Shown piece by piece: positions 6,594 to 10,935 of a stretch of DNA of 10,935 bases; the first letter of the stretch is position 1, and each line of letters begins with the position of its first letter. A program made the position numbers and the translations under genes. The stretch spans positions 1 to 10,935 of the forward strand of contig CAKSOR010000051.1 in the NCBI GenBank assembly GCA_934477985.1, read 5' to 3'. This DNA comes from an uncultured Eubacteriales bacterium (GTDB taxonomy: Bacteria; Bacillota; Clostridia; Oscillospirales; CAG-272). The notes under the pieces are model-generated. The model was not told the origin of the DNA, made no database searches, and saw nothing but the letters and a program-made list of their open reading frames with translations.

Positions 6594-7522
6594 AAAAAGA
6601 ACTCACTCTCGAGGGACAGCGCAGGCTGCGCGTCACCAAAAAGCGCCGCGAACGCGCTCTCGACTGGCTGACTTTCATAATCGTCGGTTTCTTCGCCGTC
6701 CTCTTCCTGATGCCGACCGTGCTGACGATAACAAACTCGTTCATGTCGACAACTGAAATCTCGGCGAACTACGGTCAGATCTTCTCGAACGCCAGCTCGG
6801 ACGCCAAGACCTTCATCTCGACAAAAGTCAACCTGAAGTTCATCCCCGACATGGTCAGCTTCGGACAGTACAAGACGGCGTTCATCACGAGTCCCGCGTA
6901 CCTTCTGAAGTTCTGGAACTCGGTCATCCTCACCGTGCCGATCGTGGCGGGGCAGGTGATCGTGGCGGCGGGCGCGTCGTATTGCTTCGCCAGAAACCGC
7001 TCGAAGCTCGCAAACGCCGTGTTCTTCGTCTACGTAATCCTGATGCTGATGCCGTATCAGGTCACGCTCGTGCCGAACTACCTCGTGTCCGAGTGGCTGC
7101 ACATCCTCGACACGCGATGGGCGATAATCCTGCCCGGCATGTTCGCGCCGTTCTCGGTGTTCATCCTGACGAAGTTCATGCGAAGGATACCGACGGCGAT
7201 GGTCGAGGCGGCGAAGCTCGACGGAGCGAATGAATTCCAGATTTTCTCGAGGATTTTCATGCCGCTGACGAAGGGAACGATTTACTCGGTCATAATCTTA
7301 GTCTTCATCGACTACTGGAACATGGTCGAGCAGCCGCTGATTCTGCTGTCGGACACCGAGCTGCACCCGCTGTCGGTCTTCCTGTCGAAGGTCAACACGA
7401 ACGACGCCGGACTGGCGTTCGCCGTCGCGACGGTGTATATGGTACCGACGCTGCTTATATTCCTTTATTCGGAGGATTATCTGGTGGATGGAATCGCGTA
7501 TTCCGGCGGTATAAAGGGTTAG
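6590..7522 (+). CDS. Carbohydrate ABC transporter permease, MalG/UgpE type
   Basis: This 310-residue partner of the preceding permease has six likely membrane segments (about 25-47, 108-133, 142-165, 177-197, 230-250 and 273-293). The large extracytoplasmic region between the first two segments is usual for MalG-like proteins. The EAA loop is EAAKLDGANEFQIFSRIFMP (206-225), followed by LTKGT. The C-terminus ends with VDGIAYSGGIKG, the 'l..Gl..GavKG'-like ending common in MalG homologues. The start overlaps the upstream stop in ATGA, and GAGGGGGA (6573-6580) lies 9 nt before it. It forms the pore with the MalF-like subunit; import would also need a lipoprotein binding subunit and an ATPase encoded elsewhere. 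Confidence 0.93.
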   Translation: MKKELTLEGQRRLRVTKKRRERALDWLTFIIVGFFAVLFLMPTVLTITNSFMSTTEISANYGQIFSNASSDAKTFISTKVNLKFIPDMVSFGQYKTAFITSPAYLLKFWNSVILTVPIVAGQVIVAAGASYCFARNRSKLANAVFFVYVILMLMPYQVTLVPNYLVSEWLHILDTRWAIILPGMFAPFSVFILTKFMRRIPTAMVEAAKLDGANEFQIFSRIFMPLTKGTIYSVIILVFIDYWNMVEQPLILLSDTELHPLSVFLSKVNTNDAGLAFAVATVYMVPTLLIFLYSEDYLVDGIAYSGGIKG

Positions 7523-7598
7523 CGGGGTGCCCCCGCGGGCAAACATCGCGGCGGTTATCAGTGATAATTCTTAGTCACTGCCCGCGAACTATGTTTGC
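7522..7598. repeat. Cluster of short inverted repeats after the second permease gene
   Basis: Three small dyads follow the stop codon: GCGGGG/CCCCGC (7522-7527 and 7531-7536), TTATCA-G-TGATAA (7555-7567), and GCAAACAT/ATGTTTGC (7539-7546 and 7591-7598), the last enclosing the second. None is followed by a T-run, so I do not call a terminator. The nested layout suggests either an RNA structure or the edge of a small inserted element. Confidence 0.45.
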
Positions 7599-7606
7599 GG
7601 CATGGC

Positions 7607-7657
7607 GGCAAACCCCTCCGGCGCTTCGCGCCACCTCCCCTTTCAGGGGAGGCAATT
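7607..7657 (+). repeat. Palindromic intergenic repeat, copy A
   Basis: The 51-base unit runs from GGCAAACC to GGCAATT and differs from copy B at a single base. It contains two successive hairpins, each with a TTC loop: GGCGC/GCGCC (7620-7632) and CCTCCCCT/AGGGGAGG (7634-7652). It is non-coding and resembles the dispersed palindromic repeats with CTCCCCTTTCAGGGGAG cores that I recall from many Clostridia genomes. Confidence 0.85.
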
Positions 7658-7663
7658 ATTCAG

Positions 7664-7684
7664 GCTTCCTTTGCACAGGGGAGG
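7664..7684 (+). repeat. Degenerate palindrome arm between copies A and B
   Basis: CTTCCTTTGCACAGGGGAGG resembles the CCTCCCCTTTCAGGGGAGG hairpin of the neighbouring units but with a decayed left arm. It looks like the remnant of another copy. Confidence 0.4.
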
Positions 7685-7733
7685 CAAACCCCTCTGGCGC
7701 TTCGCGCCACCTCCCCTTTCAGGGGAGGCAATT
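7683..7733 (+). repeat. Palindromic intergenic repeat, copy B
   Basis: It is identical to copy A except for T instead of C just before the first hairpin (CTCTGG versus CTCCGG). The offset is 76 bp. Near identity points to recent tandem duplication or gene conversion. Confidence 0.85.
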
Positions 7734-7759
7734 CCTCCCCTTTCAAGGGAGGCAAACCC
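7734..7759 (+). repeat. Partial palindromic repeat
   Basis: CCTCCCCTTTCAAGGGAGG (7734-7752) is the second hairpin of the unit with one changed base, followed by GGCAAACCC-like sequence that would begin another copy. The first hairpin is missing. Confidence 0.65.
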
Positions 7760-7769
7760 GCGAACCCAA

Positions 7770-7813
7770 GCCTCCCCTGAAAGGGGAGGTGTCACCGCAG
7801 GTGGCGGAGGGGT
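7770..7813 (-). repeat. Palindromic intergenic repeat, inverted copy C
   Basis: Read on the minus strand this is ACCCCTCCGCCACC, a TGC loop, GGTGAC, then the CCTCCCCT/AGGGGAGG hairpin. The second hairpin is identical to copies A and B. The first hairpin has a different sequence but can still pair at most positions. With the direct copies it gives the cluster an overall inverted-repeat layout. Confidence 0.75.
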
Positions 7814-7876
7814 CCCCCTTCAAAGAGCATGGGCTACTTCACAATGGCTAAACGAAATAATTCATAGGAGTAAAAA

Positions 7877-9772
7877 ATGAACACAAACAGACGCGGATGG
7901 GTCAAGAACGCGATAATAATCTTCCTTATTATAATGCTCATTCTGACCTTCTTCTCGAACACAATCATGAACTACTCGCTGCCCGAAGTCGCGGCGCAGT
8001 ACAGCCAGTCGGGCAGCATCACGTCGAAGATCAGAACCTCGGCGACCGTCAAGGCTAATTCCACGCACAAGATCGTCATCGACGAGACCCGCAAGATCCT
8101 CTCGGTCGCGGTCAAGGACGGCGACGACGTCAAGATCGGCGACGTATTGTTCTACCTCGAGGACGCCGAGTCAAACGAGCTCAAGACCGCGCGCGAGACC
8201 CTCGCCTCGCTCGAGAAACAGTACAAATTAAAGCAGCTCGAGTCGGGCGTCGACTACTATAACGACGAGCTTGCGATAAAGAATAAGCGCGATGAGCTCG
8301 AAAAGGCTCAGAAGGCGATGGATAAGGTCGATGTCACCGATCCCGACGCCGCTGACGCCGAGGTCAAGCGTCTTGAAGCCGAGCAGAAGAATTTAGCGAA
8401 GCTCATCGAGGCTTACAACAAGCAGATTTCCGCGCTCAGTTCGAAAGCAGCCGACGCCTCGATCGACGGAACTTCCACCGCTGACCGCATTACCGCCGCT
8501 TCCGCGAAATTAGACGCGATGAAAGCCGCCTATGAGCAGGCTCTCTCGAAGAAGGAAGCCACCGAAGCCGCTCTCGAGAACGCCGAGAAGATCCTCGAGC
8601 AGGCAAAAGCCGCTCAGGAAGCCGCTGGCGCCGGTTCGTCGACCGAGGCTGAGATCAAGAAGAACATCGAGGAGCTCGAGCGCAAGATGCGCTACGCCAA
8701 GGAGGACCGCGAAAAGCAGTTCAAGGAGTGGGACAATGATTTGCAGACCGCGTATGATCTGTGGGTCGACGCCGATTTCCGCTACAACAGCGCGCTCGCG
8801 CTCTACAATCAGGGCTCGGGCAGCTACGACGCCGTCGAGAGATGGCGGACGAAAGCGGAGCAGTACCACGAGGAGTACGACACCAAGGCAGCCGATATAA
8901 ACAAGAAGAAGTCGGATTACGATTACAACTACAACCGCACGCTCGAGGAAAATCAGCGGCAGCTCGACGACCTCAACGCGCAGCTCGGCAACGCCGGTCT
9001 CGTCACCCGCGTCAAGAACGCCGAGAACAACAAGAACGCCGCCGCTACCGCCGCTGAGAGCGCAAAGACCGAGTTCACCAAGCGCGAGACCGAGTACAAC
9101 GACGCGAAGACCGATTACGACAAGCTCGTCTGCCTCCAGAAGTTAGAGGAGTGCGAGTCCGCCGTCGGAAAGCTCAACGACCAGAACGAAGACCTCAAGG
9201 CGGAAATCGACGCGCTCAAGAACTACGACGATCAGACCGACAAGATCAAGACCCTTAAACAGGATCTCGAAACCCTCGTTCACAATTTAGCTAAGAAGAA
9301 GGAGGAAAACGCCCTCCTCAACGCCGAGCAGGCAAAGCGCGTCCGCACCGGCGACGAGGTCACAATCACCAACAACTGGTGGTCGAACATCAAGGGCACG
9401 ATCGCGTCGGTCCGCAACGACCCCAAGAACCCCGGTCAGAACAAGATCGCGACGATCACCCTCACCGGCGACGTCACCGTCAACCAGAGCCTCAGCATCA
9501 CGATCGGCGAAAAGGGTCAGACCTACGATTCGGTCGTTCCGAACTCCGCGGTGCGCGAGGACAACAACGGCAAGTTCGTCTTAGCCGTCGAGGCGAAGTC
9601 GAGCCCGCTCGGCAACCGCTACGTAGCGAAGCGCGTCGACGTCAATGTCCTGGCGTCGGACGACACCAACTCGGCTGTCTCGGGAGTCGCGGGCGGCGAG
9701 TTCATAATCACCACCTCCACAAAGCCGATCTCCGCCGGCATGCAGGTGAGAATGGCGGAAAATTCCAAGTAA
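7877..9772 (+). CDS. HlyD-like membrane fusion (adaptor) protein with very long coiled coil
   Basis: The product is 631 residues. One membrane anchor (about 11-31, IIIFLIIMLILTFF) follows a basic N-terminus, so the bulk lies outside the membrane. Residues 64-95 form a biotinyl/lipoyl-like half motif ending in VAVKDGDDVKIGDVLFYLED. From ~98 to ~485 the sequence is rich in E, K, A and L with heptad character, a long helical hairpin interrupted by a SGSYDAV-like break near 315. The C-terminal ~145 residues, from RVRTGDEVTITNNWW, form a beta-barrel-type domain with VVPNSAVRE. I cannot find a clear second lipoyl half after the coiled coil. Such adaptors work with MacB-type ABC exporters, and the next gene has a MacB-like core. 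The ATG has AGGAG (7866-7870) 6 nt upstream. No strong promoter is visible, so transcription may come from the permease genes through the repeats. Confidence 0.85.
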   Translation: MNTNRRGWVKNAIIIFLIIMLILTFFSNTIMNYSLPEVAAQYSQSGSITSKIRTSATVKANSTHKIVIDETRKILSVAVKDGDDVKIGDVLFYLEDAESNELKTARETLASLEKQYKLKQLESGVDYYNDELAIKNKRDELEKAQKAMDKVDVTDPDAADAEVKRLEAEQKNLAKLIEAYNKQISALSSKAADASIDGTSTADRITAASAKLDAMKAAYEQALSKKEATEAALENAEKILEQAKAAQEAAGAGSSTEAEIKKNIEELERKMRYAKEDREKQFKEWDNDLQTAYDLWVDADFRYNSALALYNQGSGSYDAVERWRTKAEQYHEEYDTKAADINKKKSDYDYNYNRTLEENQRQLDDLNAQLGNAGLVTRVKNAENNKNAAATAAESAKTEFTKRETEYNDAKTDYDKLVCLQKLEECESAVGKLNDQNEDLKAEIDALKNYDDQTDKIKTLKQDLETLVHNLAKKKEENALLNAEQAKRVRTGDEVTITNNWWSNIKGTIASVRNDPKNPGQNKIATITLTGDVTVNQSLSITIGEKGQTYDSVVPNSAVREDNNGKFVLAVEAKSSPLGNRYVAKRVDVNVLASDDTNSAVSGVAGGEFIITTSTKPISAGMQVRMAENSK

Positions 9773-9773
9773 T

Positions 9774-10935
9774 ATGAAGAGATTTCAGATCACAGCGGGT
9801 ATACTCGCGGGAATCTGCCTCGTGTTCATCGGAATCTTCACGCTCGTGCAGAATTCGCTCGGCTCACGGCTCGACGCGCAGCAGGTCTGCGCGCGCTGGG
9901 CGGCGGACGGCACTCGCTACGCGCAGCTCTCGGCGTTCATTTCGCCGAGCGCCGGAATCGGTGAGGACTCGATCCGCTCGATGACAACGAGTTTTGATTC
10001 GTCATATGTAGAAGCGTCAATCGACGCGAACGAGAACGCGAGACTTTACGTCTACGCCTACTCAGGCGAGGCGGACGTCTCGATCTCGCAGATCAACAAA
10101 GAGACCGGACTCACGAAGAAATCGGGAGTTTCGGCGACCGCGACCGGCATCGGCGGCGACTTCTTCGTCTTCCACCGGCTCAAGCTGCTGTCGGGCAACT
10201 ACCTCGACACGAGCGACACGGTTCTGAACGACACGATTCTGATTGACAACAATCTCGCGTGGCAGTTCTTCGGCTCGCCGGACGTCGCCGGGCAGACGCT
10301 GGAAATCAACGGCAAAACCTGCTACATCGCGGGAGTTTTCGAGCCGGACAAAGCCTATGAGGAGTTCTACGGCGACAAGCCGAGGATTTTCATGAGCTAC
10401 TCGCTCTTAAACGATATGAGCGACCTGAACATCACATGTGTGGAGACCTGCATGCCCGATCCCGTAAAGAACTTCGCGGCGAACATCATGGAGAAGGGAA
10501 TCAGCGCGCCAAAGGAGCAGATCGAGATAGTCGAGAACTCGTCGAGGTTCAGGGACGGTTCGCTGTTCAACCGCCTTCGCACCTTCTCGAAGCGCTCGGT
10601 GCGGACGAAACTTGTTTCGTACCCGTATTGGGAGAACTCGGCGGTGATTTTAGTCGACCGCGCGGCGCTTTTATACGTCGGCAAGGTGATTCCGATCGCG
10701 ATTCTGGTGATTTTAGCGGGCACAGAGATTGTGCTCGGCTACATAAACCGGAAAAAGTTCTACCATTTTGTGGGAGATCACGTCTCGGGCTGGTGGGACA
10801 GAGTCGAGCAGGATCGGCGCAGGAAGCGCCGCGAGCGGCTGGAATCCAAGGCAAATGCTCAGCTTGACGCAGCTAAGGTTGCGGCGATTTCTTCGCCGGG
10901 TGAGCAGATCAATATTGTGGAGTCGGAGACCGACA
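9774..10935 (+). CDS. MacB-like ABC transporter permease-type protein (partial, runs off window)
   Basis: A frame read by hand stays open for 387 codons to the window end. One membrane segment lies at about residues 7-26 (ITAGILAGICLVFIGIFTLV). A large extracytoplasmic domain follows, with the MacB_PCD signature TILIDNNLAWQFFGSPDVAG (154-173), then QTLEING and CYIAGVFEP. A second segment lies at about 301-323 (GKVIPIAILVILAGTEIVLG). After it the sequence is highly charged, with runs such as QDRRRKRRERLE (347-358), and no further membrane segment appears in the visible 60 residues. Full MacB/FtsX permeases have four segments, so this may be a two-segment accessory relative unless more lie downstream. 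The ATG is one base after the adaptor's stop (TAATATG), with no strong ribosome binding site, indicating translational coupling. An ATPase would be expected nearby. Confidence 0.8.
   Translation, partial: MKRFQITAGILAGICLVFIGIFTLVQNSLGSRLDAQQVCARWAADGTRYAQLSAFISPSAGIGEDSIRSMTTSFDSSYVEASIDANENARLYVYAYSGEADVSISQINKETGLTKKSGVSATATGIGGDFFVFHRLKLLSGNYLDTSDTVLNDTILIDNNLAWQFFGSPDVAGQTLEINGKTCYIAGVFEPDKAYEEFYGDKPRIFMSYSLLNDMSDLNITCVETCMPDPVKNFAANIMEKGISAPKEQIEIVENSSRFRDGSLFNRLRTFSKRSVRTKLVSYPYWENSAVILVDRAALLYVGKVIPIAILVILAGTEIVLGYINRKKFYHFVGDHVSGWWDRVEQDRRRKRRERLESKANAQLDAAKVAAISSPGEQINIVESETD

Noticed and set aside
7522..7536. GCGGGG/CCCCGC hairpin after the second permease as a terminator
   Set aside because: The stem is only 6 bp and no T-run follows, so termination is not supported.
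7607..7813. CRISPR array
   Set aside because: The units are spaced unevenly, the intervening sequences are repeat remnants and not unique spacers, one copy is inverted, and no cas gene is present.
7561..7880. Three overlapping small open frames on the plus strand across the repeat cluster
   Set aside because: They exist only because the palindromic repeats lack stop codons in several frames. The translations mirror the repeat units, none has a ribosome binding site, and no protein family is recognisable.
8510..8900. Long open frames on both strands inside the adaptor gene
   Set aside because: They are shadows of the coiled-coil coding sequence with its repetitive GC-rich codons; no family match or ribosome binding site is apparent.

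Overview
The window looks like chromosomal DNA of a GC-moderate member of the Bacillota, probably class Clostridia and possibly a gut lineage. The promoters are textbook sigma-A types with TTGACA and TATAAT spaced 17 bp, often with an extended -10 (TGnTATAAT). Ribosome binding sites are strong AGGAGG types. The protein families (a LacI-type sensor, a DUF5107-TPR protein, paired MalF/MalG-like permeases) are common in carbohydrate-using Clostridia. Taxonomy is inferred from these features only. The first ~500 bases are clearly more AT-rich than the rest.

Left part (1-3760). A truncated regulator with a LacI/periplasmic-binding-protein-like sensor reads leftward. A large DUF5107-TPR protein reads rightward from a shared divergent promoter region packed with related half-sites. 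The DUF5107 gene ends at a clear intrinsic terminator. This resembles a sugar-responsive regulator facing its target gene.

Middle part (3761-5660). A TetR-family regulator reads leftward, and an endonuclease/exonuclease/phosphatase-family hydrolase reads rightward. Each has a near-consensus promoter in the shared intergenic region. After the hydrolase come a 52-bp imperfect direct repeat, a probable terminator and a long hairpin just ahead of the next gene.

Right part (5661-10935). Two sugar-type ABC permeases overlap by 4 bp. A 354-bp gap follows, filled with palindromic repeats (two nearly identical 51-bp copies, degenerate arms, and an inverted copy). Then come a membrane-anchored HlyD-like adaptor with an unusually long coiled coil and a translationally coupled protein with a MacB-like extracellular core domain that runs off the window. 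No solute-binding protein or ATPase is present here. The permeases would need both from elsewhere, and the adaptor/MacB-like pair would need an ATPase and probably a full permease, perhaps just downstream.

I do not see a demonstrably new defence or mobile system. The most interesting points are the half-site arrangement between the first two genes, the repeat cluster with structure-preserving variation, the leader hairpin before the permeases, and the two-TM MacB-like protein paired with the long adaptor.
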